Part shown: piece after piece, positions 6,090-11,885 of the stretch | How positions within the stretch are numbered: position 1 is the first letter of the stretch | Layout: each line of letters begins with the position of its first letter | Assembly (NCBI GenBank): GCA_017416325.1 | Contig: JAFQCV010000006.1 | Coordinates: 198,844 to 262,843 of the forward strand | Direction of reading: 5' to 3' | Length of the DNA: 64,000 bases | Source of the DNA: Oscillospiraceae bacterium | Lineage (GTDB): Bacteria > Bacillota > Clostridia > Oscillospirales > Oscillospiraceae | The notes under the pieces: model-generated | Told to the model about the DNA's origin: nothing | The model's input: only the letters and a program-made list of their open reading frames with translations | The model's database searches: none | Made by a program: the position numbers and the translations under genes

Positions 6090-6134
6090 TGACACAAATA
6101 AGTGTCACTTAAATAATGGCACAAATAAGTGTCA
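6090..6134. promoter_or_regulatory. Paired operators for the right prophage repressor
   Basis: Two 18-bp palindromes, TGACACAAATAAGTGTCA (6090-6107) and TGGCACAAATAAGTGTCA (6117-6134), 27 bp centre to centre. The second fills the spacer of the minus-strand promoter and the first lies just after its -10, so occupancy should block transcription. Confidence 0.75.
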
Positions 6135-6141
6135 TTGTCAA
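6113..6141 (-). promoter_or_regulatory. Phage early promoter, right prophage
   Basis: Minus strand TTGACA (6141-6136), 17-bp spacer, CATTAT (6118-6113). It drives the RHH, small-protein, ssDNA-binding and Rep genes and is overlapped by both operators. Confidence 0.7.
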
Positions 6142-6182
6142 CACAAAAAATAATCACTCGATATGATTAAAAGGGTGATTAA

Positions 6183-6410
6183 ATGGAAACGAATGAAATT
6201 TTAAGAGGATTAAGGGAAGACAAAGATTTAACACAGCAAAACATTGCAGATATACTCAAAATAGGAAGAACAATGTACCGACGCTATGAACTAGGAGAAA
6301 CAGAAATTCCAATAAGACACTTAAAAACACTTTGCATATTTTATGGAGTATCATCAGATTATGTACTAGGACTACCTGATGGATTAAGAAAAAGGAAAAA
6401 GACAAGATGA
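6183..6410 (+). CDS. XRE-family repressor of the right prophage
   Basis: This 75-residue protein is a single Cro/CI-type HTH domain (LREDKDLTQQNIADILKIG; TMYRRYELGE) with a basic tail RKRKKTR. It begins 49 bp from the second operator, divergent from the early promoter, and probably maintains lysogeny. It is similar in length and arrangement to the HTH at 1392-1607, but the operators differ (TGACAC versus CTAAGACA arms), so the two prophages probably have separate immunity, which would explain tandem coexistence. Confidence 0.85.
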   Translation: METNEILRGLREDKDLTQQNIADILKIGRTMYRRYELGETEIPIRHLKTLCIFYGVSSDYVLGLPDGLRKRKKTR

Positions 6411-6598
6411 ACATAAATCCCCAAAAGATAATGATCGGAGTAAAAGTAGATATAATCACAAAAGAAAAGATTGAATATCTTGCAGGGATGAAAGACGAAA
6501 AAACAAGCACATATATATACGAAATAATAAAGAAACACATAAACGAAAAAGAACCATGGATTACAAACGAAATAAACGAAATGAAAGGAAATCAATAA
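6407..6598 (+). CDS. Small lysogeny-module protein, possibly RHH-like
   Basis: This 63-residue lysine/glutamate-rich protein (IMIGVKVDIITKEKIEYLAG, then a long helix) has a short strand followed by helices, consistent with a ribbon-helix-helix fold but not diagnostic. Its ATG overlaps the repressor stop (ATGA), showing co-expression with the repressor in the lysogen. It could assist repression or give superinfection immunity. Base composition is very A-rich. Confidence 0.5.
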   Translation: MNINPQKIMIGVKVDIITKEKIEYLAGMKDEKTSTYIYEIIKKHINEKEPWITNEINEMKGNQ

Positions 6599-6599
6599 A

Positions 6600-6740
6600 A
6601 TGGAAAAATACGAAAAACTATATCAAGAAGTCAAAAACATATTTGCACATGCAAGATACCAAGAACAAATAACTTACGATCAAGAAACACTTTTACTAAC
6701 ATACCTCGAGGATATAAAAGAAGAAATAGATAAAGAATAA
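6600..6740 (+). CDS. Tiny lysogeny-module protein
   Basis: This 46-residue acidic protein (MEKYEKLYQEVKNIF ... LEDIKEEIDKE) is predicted mostly helical. It starts 1 bp after the preceding stop, with AAAGGAAA in the upstream gene as ribosome site, and is the last gene before a hairpin. I do not recognise it; the operon position argues that it is real. Confidence 0.45.
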   Translation: MEKYEKLYQEVKNIFAHARYQEQITYDQETLLLTYLEDIKEEIDKE

Positions 6741-6746
6741 GAAAAT

Positions 6747-6836
6747 CCCACCTTCCCAGGAGAGCAGGAAGGTGGGGGGAGATCGGGGAGATCTCTATAT
6801 GCAAAGCCGGCCGGAATGGTCGGTTTTTGCTTTTTT
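6747..6836 (+). terminator. Terminator region of the repressor cassette
   Basis: A first hairpin CCCACCTTCC-(10 nt)-GGAAGGTGGG (6747-6776) lacks a T-run. A second, AGCCGGCC ... GGTCGGTT, is followed by TTTTGCTTTTTT (6804-6836) and is the more convincing intrinsic terminator. Confidence 0.65.
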
Positions 6837-6848
6837 AGGGGTTTCCGA

Positions 6849-6898
6849 GAGCTTGCCATTCAGAAGGCAAGCTCCGCACCGTCTGCCTGCGGGCAGAC
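6849..6898. repeat. Two hairpins in the prophage intergenic region
   Basis: GAGCTTGCC/GGCAAGCTC (6849-6874) and GTCTGCC-tgc-GGGCAGAC (6881-6898). The arms of the second reappear in the coat-gene terminator at 9548-9569. Together with the terminators this is the largest noncoding stretch of the unit, so it may hold the packaging signal or complementary-strand origin. From 6899 to 6957 I see nothing further. Confidence 0.45.
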
Positions 6899-6957
6899 CA
6901 TGATTTTTTTTGACAGAAGGAAAGGGGAAAGGGACATCAGATCTCCAACAAACACAT

Positions 6958-6992
6958 GATAACTATGTCCGGTCAAGCCGGACACAGTTATC
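6958..6992 (-). terminator. Terminator of the structural operon
   Basis: GATAACTATGTCCGG-tcaag-CCGGACACAGTTATC, a 15-bp stem with one mismatch, overlapping the end of the Zot gene. On the minus strand it is followed by GTGTTTGTTGG, a weak T-run. Confidence 0.6.
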
Positions 6993-7596
6993 ATGCGTTT
7001 TTCTCAAAGGTTTTGACCGGGAGCTCCGGACGATCCCAAGAATCAAAATACTTGTAATAGAACGGCCGGAAAGTAAGCATATATCGCTGCTGGGTAATCC
7101 GGAGCAGCTGCAGCGGCCAGGCCAGGATCCAAAGAATATTGGGCATACGGTAGCCGTCAATGATCTGCTCTGTATTCTTATCAATGGTAACTCGCTTGTA
7201 AACTCGACGGCAAAGAGTCCAGGGGCCAAGACGGTACATATACCAGTACTCCACGCAGAGACGGCGAAGAACAACATCAATATCATCCCAAGACTGAGAG
7301 AAGAAATCCATATCAACTTTGTAATGCCGGTGAAGCTTTAAGTACTGGATCATGGACTGAGGGATTTTAAGTGTCTTCCGGGAATTGAAATCGATACCGG
7401 CCTCATCATCATTCACATAGGTGTGTTCCGGAAATGTCCATTCACCCAGTTTATCCAAAGAACAAACACCAGCACCGGGAACTTTATGAGCAAATGCGCC
7501 ATAGCAATTTTCATACTGCTTCTGGTATTTCTTGAGAAATTTACATGCCAGAGTTGTTTTGCCGCAACCGGGAGAGCCAAAGAAGATACGGATCAT
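6991..7596 (-). CDS. Zot/pI-family filamentous phage assembly ATPase
   Basis: This 201-residue protein has a Walker A motif at the N terminus (FFGSPGCGKTTLACKF) and an acidic NDDEAGIDF segment, followed by HRHYKVDMDFFSQSWDDID, characteristic of Zot (zonular occludens toxin-like) proteins. These are inner-membrane ATPases that thread phage DNA through the envelope while replacing the ssDNA-binding protein with coat. It is shorter than Gram-negative pI (about 350), lacking the periplasmic part, as expected in a host with one membrane. It begins in an ATGA overlap with the preceding gene and ends the structural operon. It is the strongest marker that this is a filamentous phage. Confidence 0.9.
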   Translation of the reverse strand: MIRIFFGSPGCGKTTLACKFLKKYQKQYENCYGAFAHKVPGAGVCSLDKLGEWTFPEHTYVNDDEAGIDFNSRKTLKIPQSMIQYLKLHRHYKVDMDFFSQSWDDIDVVLRRLCVEYWYMYRLGPWTLCRRVYKRVTIDKNTEQIIDGYRMPNILWILAWPLQLLRITQQRYMLTFRPFYYKYFDSWDRPELPVKTFEKNA

Positions 7597-7775
7597 CTAC
7601 CCACCAGCTTTCCCAAGAAGCGAAACACAGAAGCTATCACAATACAGAGAATGAGGACACAACAAAGGTATTCCGTCATAGCTCCATAGTCCCATGAGCC
7701 TGAATAGTTGCCGTTTGTGATATAGAAATCAGCAGTACCGACGATCTCACGCAAAGCTTCAAGCAATGTTGTCAT
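7593..7775 (-). CDS. Single-pass membrane protein, structural operon
   Basis: This 60-residue protein has a polar N-terminal half and one helix (LCCVLILCIVIASVFRFLG) with a positive end, the profile of a coat or minor coat protein. GGGGTG lies before the ATG and its stop overlaps the Zot start. It probably belongs to the virion or the export complex; the family is not recognised. Confidence 0.6.
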   Translation of the reverse strand: MTTLLEALREIVGTADFYITNGNYSGSWDYGAMTEYLCCVLILCIVIASVFRFLGKLVGR

Positions 7776-7779
7776 AAAA

Positions 7780-7851
7780 TCACCCCTTTACAAATAGACC
7801 AACAACCAGAACCACGAGAATTCCAGCTAAAAGCACAACTTGGAAATTCAT
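7780..7851 (-). CDS. 23-residue transmembrane microprotein
   Basis: The sequence is nearly one hydrophobic helix (VVLLAGILVVLVVGLF) with a basic end, like the tiny pVII/pIX end-cap proteins of filamentous phages. GGAGG lies 8 nt before the ATG at 7851; an ATG at 7857 is too close to it. It fills the space between two coupled genes in the same operon. Confidence 0.5.
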   Translation of the reverse strand: MNFQVVLLAGILVVLVVGLFVKG

Positions 7852-7856
7852 TCTCA

Positions 7857-7964
7857 TTACCTCCGAAAAATAGTAAAGATCAGACCAAACACGAACAGAA
7901 GCAGAAAGATTGTAGTCATGTAAGAGCCGGAGAAAATCATAGGCAGACAAGGAAGAATTATCAT
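7857..7964 (-). CDS. 35-residue transmembrane microprotein
   Basis: It begins MIILPCLPMIFSGSYM and is hydrophobic through residue 32, ending in FRR. It starts in an ATGA overlap with the upstream gene and ends where the 23-residue gene begins. Size and hydrophobicity again resemble pVII/pIX minor coat proteins; this is inference from position. Confidence 0.5.
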   Translation of the reverse strand: MIILPCLPMIFSGSYMTTIFLLLFVFGLIFTIFRR

Positions 7965-8131
7965 GTTCTAGCCCCCTTCCAGAATAACGAAACAACGAAA
8001 CCAATAACGAGGAAAGCAAAGATCAGAGAGGTAACAGAAACAGAATAGTTGCCGATCTGCAAGGGGCGTTGGTCAAATTGGGCAATGATACCGCCCCAGA
8101 GATCAGCGATCATTTCAAAAAATTGTTTCAT
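7961..8131 (-). CDS. Small coat-like membrane protein
   Basis: This 56-residue protein starts MKQFFEMIADLWGGII, with an amphipathic N-terminal helix and one membrane helix (VTSLIFAFLVIGFVVSLFWKG) ending in K/R. This is the standard layout of a filamentous-phage coat subunit. The ATG at 8131 follows AGGTGAT; the reading extending to 8146 would overlap the previous gene. It could be a minor coat protein. Confidence 0.6.
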   Translation of the reverse strand: MKQFFEMIADLWGGIIAQFDQRPLQIGNYSVSVTSLIFAFLVIGFVVSLFWKGART

Positions 8132-8135
8132 GATA

Positions 8136-8348
8136 TCACCTACCAATAAGGAATTTTATCACGGCAATAGCAACAGTAATAACCACACAAGTGCCAATGA
8201 TTGCCGGCATAAACTGAGCCATACTCAAAACCACACCGCTGGAGGTAGTCACATAAACAACCGCCATAATAAGCGATTCAATTAAATTGAGTAAGAATTC
8301 AAAAGCGGTCTGAACATAGCCAATTATTTGATTAAAAAAGTCAAACAT
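8136..8348 (-). CDS. Two-helix membrane protein, structural operon
   Basis: This 70-residue protein has helices near residues 12-38 and 42-66 and ends KFLIGR. It follows the adsorption gene by 3 bp with GGGAGG upstream, the position of the pVI-like gene in the left prophage (98 residues), although the sequences differ. It is probably the cap partner of the adsorption protein. Confidence 0.6.
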   Translation of the reverse strand: MFDFFNQIIGYVQTAFEFLLNLIESLIMAVVYVTTSSGVVLSMAQFMPAIIGTCVVITVAIAVIKFLIGR

Positions 8349-8351
8349 GAA

Positions 8352-9512
8352 TTAACCTCCCTTTTTACCACTTTTACCGGACTTGCTATTTTTTCTATTA
8401 GAAGCACGCCCAACATCATGAGCGAGGTTTACAACAAGACCAAAAACACCTAAAGCCATAGAAACGAATAGTAAAGCCGTAAAAATGGGCAAAGTAGAGA
8501 AGCACTCAAAAATCCAGCCTGCACAGGCGAAAGCAGAAGCATACTGCAAAATAATCTGCAATGCGTTCTGTGTAATTTCTATACCAGTATCCAGACCATC
8601 TTGCGCATCATCACGCAGGCCAGCTTCAACATCATCAAGATCATCAAAACGATCTGCACCGTCCGGAGCTTCAGGGGTTACCTCACCATTAATAATCTGG
8701 TCATTTTGATCTATGATAATATCATTCTGATCCCGGATATCATCCAGAGTTTTACCTTGTTCAGCAAGCTGGAGCTCAACCTCTTTCAAGAGTTCGTTAG
8801 TTTTACCAGTAAGTTGTTGGTGACGGAGTAAAGAAGAAATCGTAAAGACAAGAGTGGTATCCGAAACCGTGATACCAGTAGGAACGGGATCAGCAATCCA
8901 TTCAATAGGCTGCCAAAAATAAGTGATAGTTAATCGCTGCGCATTATCAATACTTTGAACCTCGTGAGTATCATAAACAAAATCAATATTAAGATAACCA
9001 TTCTCATCAGAGGAATCTAAAAGATAATTATCAGAATAGAGCACATCTTGACTATCTTTTTCATAATAATGATAATATACTCGAGGCTTAGCAATAGTCA
9101 TGCCACCCCAATCTTCTGAAGGAACATCACCATCAAAATTAAAGCCCATACCGGAAACAATACGAGTACCAGGAGGAATAAGAGAAAGGTCTAAGCCAAC
9201 ATTACCATATCTATAACCAAAGATACCAACTTCGATACGATAGCTTTCCCCGGGAACAAAAGGGATATCATGAGAAACACCATAATCACGGTATATTTCA
9301 TTGTAGCTATCATATCTATCATAAACACGAATCCAAGCCATATCTGCCGGAATTTTTACATAGACCAAATCTTGATCGCCTACAACCTCGACCTTATAGA
9401 CATAATCGTTATAGTCTATAAGCTCAGCACGAGCCGGGACAAACAGAGTAGAGCAGACAGCAAGCACGGCAAACAAAGCAGAGAGCCGGAAGCTGATTTT
9501 TTTAAATTTCAT
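8352..9512 (-). CDS. Adsorption protein (pIII-like) of the right prophage
   Basis: The protein has 386 residues from the ATG at 9512: signal peptide (about 1-28, ending VPARA), beta-rich ectodomain to about residue 205, coiled coil through KTLDDIRDQ, a repeat-like DQNDIIIDQNDQ stretch, an acidic linker, then two hydrophobic helices (about 310-355) and a Lys/Gly/Ser-rich basic tail. It would bind the host receptor and cap the virion. The N-terminal half matches the protein at 2699-3916 closely; the C-terminal anchors are unrelated. A TTG at 9518 has better spacing to GAGGTGAT, so the start is uncertain by two codons. Confidence 0.75.
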   Translation of the reverse strand: MKFKKISFRLSALFAVLAVCSTLFVPARAELIDYNDYVYKVEVVGDQDLVYVKIPADMAWIRVYDRYDSYNEIYRDYGVSHDIPFVPGESYRIEVGIFGYRYGNVGLDLSLIPPGTRIVSGMGFNFDGDVPSEDWGGMTIAKPRVYYHYYEKDSQDVLYSDNYLLDSSDENGYLNIDFVYDTHEVQSIDNAQRLTITYFWQPIEWIADPVPTGITVSDTTLVFTISSLLRHQQLTGKTNELLKEVELQLAEQGKTLDDIRDQNDIIIDQNDQIINGEVTPEAPDGADRFDDLDDVEAGLRDDAQDGLDTGIEITQNALQIILQYASAFACAGWIFECFSTLPIFTALLFVSMALGVFGLVVNLAHDVGRASNRKNSKSGKSGKKGG

Positions 9513-9547
9513 TATCAAGATGAATATCACCTCACATAAGAAAATAT

Positions 9548-9569
9548 GGGTCTGCCCGAAGGCAGACCC
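9548..9569 (-). terminator. Terminator directly after the major coat gene
   Basis: GGGTCTGCC-cgaa-GGCAGACCC, a perfect 9-bp stem with a 4-nt loop, followed on the minus strand by ATATTTTC. A terminator right behind the coat gene is a known feature of Ff phages, where it ensures excess coat mRNA. Confidence 0.65.
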
Positions 9570-9582
9570 AAGGGGTTGTCCA

Positions 9583-9756
9583 TTACAGGCGAATCAGCCG
9601 GGACAGCAGACCGACAGCAAAGCCAACAATGGGCATTGCAATGCACAGGACAAGCAGAGCAGGATTGCTGACGATAACATCCAGCACATCACCCAGCCAG
9701 GTGATGGACTGAGTAAAGAAAGTACCGATTTCGGTCAAGAAAGCACTCATATCCAT
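9583..9756 (-). CDS. Major coat protein candidate (pVIII-like)
   Basis: This 57-residue protein has an acidic/polar N terminus (MDMSAFLTEIGTFFTQS), one hydrophobic helix (residues 30-52) and a basic end (SRLIRL). Acidic outside, hydrophobic middle and basic end facing the DNA is the design of filamentous-phage major coat proteins. GGAGATAG precedes the ATG. It is the second gene of the structural operon, before the adsorption gene, and a strong hairpin follows it. No cleavable signal peptide is evident, which also occurs in some inoviruses. Confidence 0.65.
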   Translation of the reverse strand: MDMSAFLTEIGTFFTQSITWLGDVLDVIVSNPALLVLCIAMPIVGFAVGLLSRLIRL

Positions 9757-9837
9757 TTGCTATCTCCTTTCATAAGATTAAAATCAACCGCTGCGCACAC
9801 GGAAGAAAACAAGAGAAGGGGAGTATTGCTCCAGGAG

Positions 9838-10098
9838 CTATTGAACATCGATGTTCAATTCTTGCTGCAGCAATTCTTGAATGGCGCCATACAATTCTCT
9901 TTTAGATCTGAATGAACGGCGGGAAACAATACGTTTCGAAGAATAGAAGAAGGCGTCAAGATCATAACGATGATTGTGATACTTAGCAATATCAAAAACA
10001 ACAACACCTTCAACCACAATTTTTTGAAAATCACCACATGAGAGAAGAAGATAAGAACAATAAACTGAACCACGTGGAACATAAATTATATAATCCAT
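9838..10098 (-). CDS. Prophage protein of unknown function
   Basis: This 86-residue protein begins MDYIIYVPRGSVYC, with a beta-rich N terminus, a basic patch (SSKRIVSRRSFRSKRELYG) and a C-terminal helix. The ATG at 10098 is preferred to an upstream TTG at 10110. It is the first gene inside the right prophage boundary; in the excised circle it would follow the replication module. The basic charge suggests nucleic-acid contact, but no family is recognised. Confidence 0.45.
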   Translation of the reverse strand: MDYIIYVPRGSVYCSYLLLSCGDFQKIVVEGVVVFDIAKYHNHRYDLDAFFYSSKRIVSRRSFRSKRELYGAIQELLQQELNIDVQ

Positions 10099-10115
10099 AT
10101 AAACACCCAAAACAA

Positions 10116-10153
10116 ATTAAACGCAACAAAATAAAAATTTTGTTGCGTTTAAT
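10116..10153. terminator. Bidirectional hairpin at the prophage-chromosome junction
   Basis: ATTAAACGCAACAAAAT-aaaa-ATTTTGTTGCGTTTAAT, a perfect 17-bp stem. On the minus strand it follows the HD gene by 36 bp and is followed by TTTGTTTT, so it should terminate that gene. It contains the right copy of the 15-bp prophage repeat (10120-10134), so the phage seems to have integrated at this terminator. Confidence 0.65.
10120..10134. repeat. Prophage boundary direct repeat (right copy), putative att core
   Basis: AACGCAACAAAATAA, identical and in the same orientation to 3907-3921. It lies in the left arm of the terminator hairpin of the chromosomal HD gene, which marks the right end of the prophage array. 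Confidence 0.6.
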
Positions 10154-10188
10154 GAAATTATATGATATAATATAGATAACAATCCAAA

Positions 10189-10809
10189 TCAAGGCGCCAA
10201 AATACCGCTAAGATAGCCCTCGGCAGCCGATGTGTCCAACTGCGCCTTTAGTTCCAGGTAGAATCTTTCCAAAAGTTCTTTTCCGCTGGTTGCCATTTCT
10301 TTTGCTTCCTTTGTATAAAATACATCGTAAAGCTTTATTAACTTTCTATGATACTCATTAAAAAACTCATTTAATGATACATTCATCTTACCTTCGTACT
10401 GCAGTGTTCGCGCAATTCCCATTGCTCCAATTACATCCAGCTTGTCCGCATCAAATAGTATCTTTGCTTCTATTGTCTCCGGTTGCGCGCTAATTGTAAA
10501 TCTGTGGGTTAAAATGCAACGCTTTATATGCGTACAGTCTTCCTCGGACCATCCCAATTCCTTCAGGAACTGATACGCCATTTCACTGCCAACTTTCGCA
10601 TGACACAAGCTCGGATCCGCAAACTGTGCAGGCCTGCCAATATCGTGCAATAAACAAGCTGCAACCAGAATATCCATGTTTACATTGTAATTCTTAGCAA
10701 GATTCAGCGCATGGTTCAACACTCTATAGATATGTGCCACATCATGGGCAGAATCTTTTGCAAACGAATACATATAACCCTTTATTTCGTTCAAATGTTC
10801 TATTTTCAT
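10189..10809 (-). CDS. HD-domain phosphohydrolase
   Basis: This 206-residue protein has the HD-superfamily metal ligands: H in SAHDVAHIYRV (residues 17-27), the HD pair in LLHDIGRP (about 53-60), and D in DADKLDVIGAMG. HD proteins of this type hydrolyse phosphate esters of nucleotides; the natural substrate is unknown. There are no membrane segments. It is the first chromosomal gene beside the prophages, and its terminator hosts the prophage junction. It is divergent from the tyrosine recombinase gene at 10874. Confidence 0.8.
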   Translation of the reverse strand: MKIEHLNEIKGYMYSFAKDSAHDVAHIYRVLNHALNLAKNYNVNMDILVAACLLHDIGRPAQFADPSLCHAKVGSEMAYQFLKELGWSEEDCTHIKRCILTHRFTISAQPETIEAKILFDADKLDVIGAMGIARTLQYEGKMNVSLNEFFNEYHRKLIKLYDVFYTKEAKEMATSGKELLERFYLELKAQLDTSAAEGYLSGILAP

Positions 10810-10873
10810 GGTACAACCTTTTTTCGTAAATTTGTTCGTTTTTTAAGAAAAATTTAGCTTTCGGGAGGAAAAC

Positions 10874-11878
10874 ATGGCACGATTTAGTGATTGTCCGCAA
10901 ATTTTAAGGGATTTTTTGACTTACCACGAAACAATCAAAGGTCAGTCACCCTTAACCATCCATGAATACTACCTGGATTTGAGAATGTTTCTGCGTTTCA
11001 TAAAGCTTATGCGTTATGACATGCCAATTCATACAGTCTTGGATGATATTCCAATCCGAGATGTTGACATTGAATTCATTCAAGATATCAACACCTCTGA
11101 TATTTTCGATTTTCTTTCTTATCTTGCCAATGATCGTACGATAAATCCGGAATCCCTTGCTCCGGAATACGGTATCTCCCCTGCCGCCCGAGCCAGAAAG
11201 CTTTCTGCCCTTAAATCTTTTTATAAATATCTTACCGTTCGTACAAAACAACTGCAGGAAAACCCTGTTGCCGATCTGGAATATCCAAAATTGCGTAAAA
11301 GCTTGCCAAAATACCTAACTTTGGAACAATCTTCGGCACTTTTGAGGGCAGTTTCTGGGCAAAATCAGGAACGGGATTACGCAATTCTGATGCTATTTCT
11401 AAACTGCGGTATTCGACGCAGCGAATTGGTTGGACTCAATATCACAGATGTCTATGAGGATCGAATCCGCGTTGTTGGCAAAGGCAACAAAGAGCGGTTT
11501 GTATATTTCGGTACTTCCTGTCGAAAGGCCATTGATGCCTACATGCTAATCAGAAAAAAACTGGTATTAACGGATAACCGCGCGCTGTTTGGCTCCCGGA
11601 ACGGAAACCGTATCAGCACAGATGCCGTTCACGCTCTGGTGAAAAAAGCATTCTTAAAGGCTGGTTTGGACGCCACACAATTTTCTGCCCACAAACTACG
11701 CCATACCGCAGCCACAATGATGCTTTCCGGCGGTGTGGATGTAAAAACCGTGCAAGAAGTCCTTGGACACGAGAATTTGAATACAACCCAGATATACACG
11801 CACATTGAAAATACCGAGCTAAAATTGGCTGCAGAGGCAAATCCCATATCCAAAATCAAATTTTCTGATGACGAGTAA
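10874..11878 (+). CDS. XerC/D-type tyrosine recombinase
   Basis: This 334-residue protein has an N-terminal core-binding SAM-like domain (about 1-125) and a C-terminal catalytic domain. The catalytic set is visible: R in NCGIRRSELVGL, K in VVGKGNKERF, HxxR in HKLRHTAATMM, H in LGHENLNTTQIYTH, with the tyrosine in that last motif. It is some 35 residues longer than classical XerC. GGGAGG precedes the ATG. A separate XerD-like gene is at 25027, so this may be the XerC partner for dimer resolution, or a clostridial paralogue. Its closeness to the prophage junction is suggestive but does not prove that it integrated the phage. Confidence 0.85.
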   Translation: MARFSDCPQILRDFLTYHETIKGQSPLTIHEYYLDLRMFLRFIKLMRYDMPIHTVLDDIPIRDVDIEFIQDINTSDIFDFLSYLANDRTINPESLAPEYGISPAARARKLSALKSFYKYLTVRTKQLQENPVADLEYPKLRKSLPKYLTLEQSSALLRAVSGQNQERDYAILMLFLNCGIRRSELVGLNITDVYEDRIRVVGKGNKERFVYFGTSCRKAIDAYMLIRKKLVLTDNRALFGSRNGNRISTDAVHALVKKAFLKAGLDATQFSAHKLRHTAATMMLSGGVDVKTVQEVLGHENLNTTQIYTHIENTELKLAAEANPISKIKFSDDE

Positions 11879-11885
11879 GATAAAC

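Larger units (their letters stand above)
3907..10134. mobile_element. Complete filamentous (inovirus-like) prophage, about 6.2 kb
   Basis: A unit between two 15-bp direct repeats. On the minus strand it has a replication module (ssDNA-binding protein candidate, RepB-like Rep), major coat, adsorption protein, tiny membrane proteins and Zot; on the plus strand a repressor cassette. Closing the circle at the repeats places Rep upstream of coat, the usual inovirus order, and 6.2 kb is a typical size. No integrase is encoded, so host recombinases such as XerC/D, or another route, must have integrated it. Confidence 0.75.

Noticed and set aside
6137..6163. Plus-strand promoter for the right repressor (TTGTCA ... 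TATGAT)
   Set aside because: The spacer is 21 bp, too long; the left prophage counterpart has the proper 17 bp.
10150..10180. AT-rich sequence beside the prophage end as a dif site
   Set aside because: The arms do not match the known Firmicutes dif consensus when aligned by eye, and the direct repeat lies elsewhere. XerCD integration stays possible but not shown.
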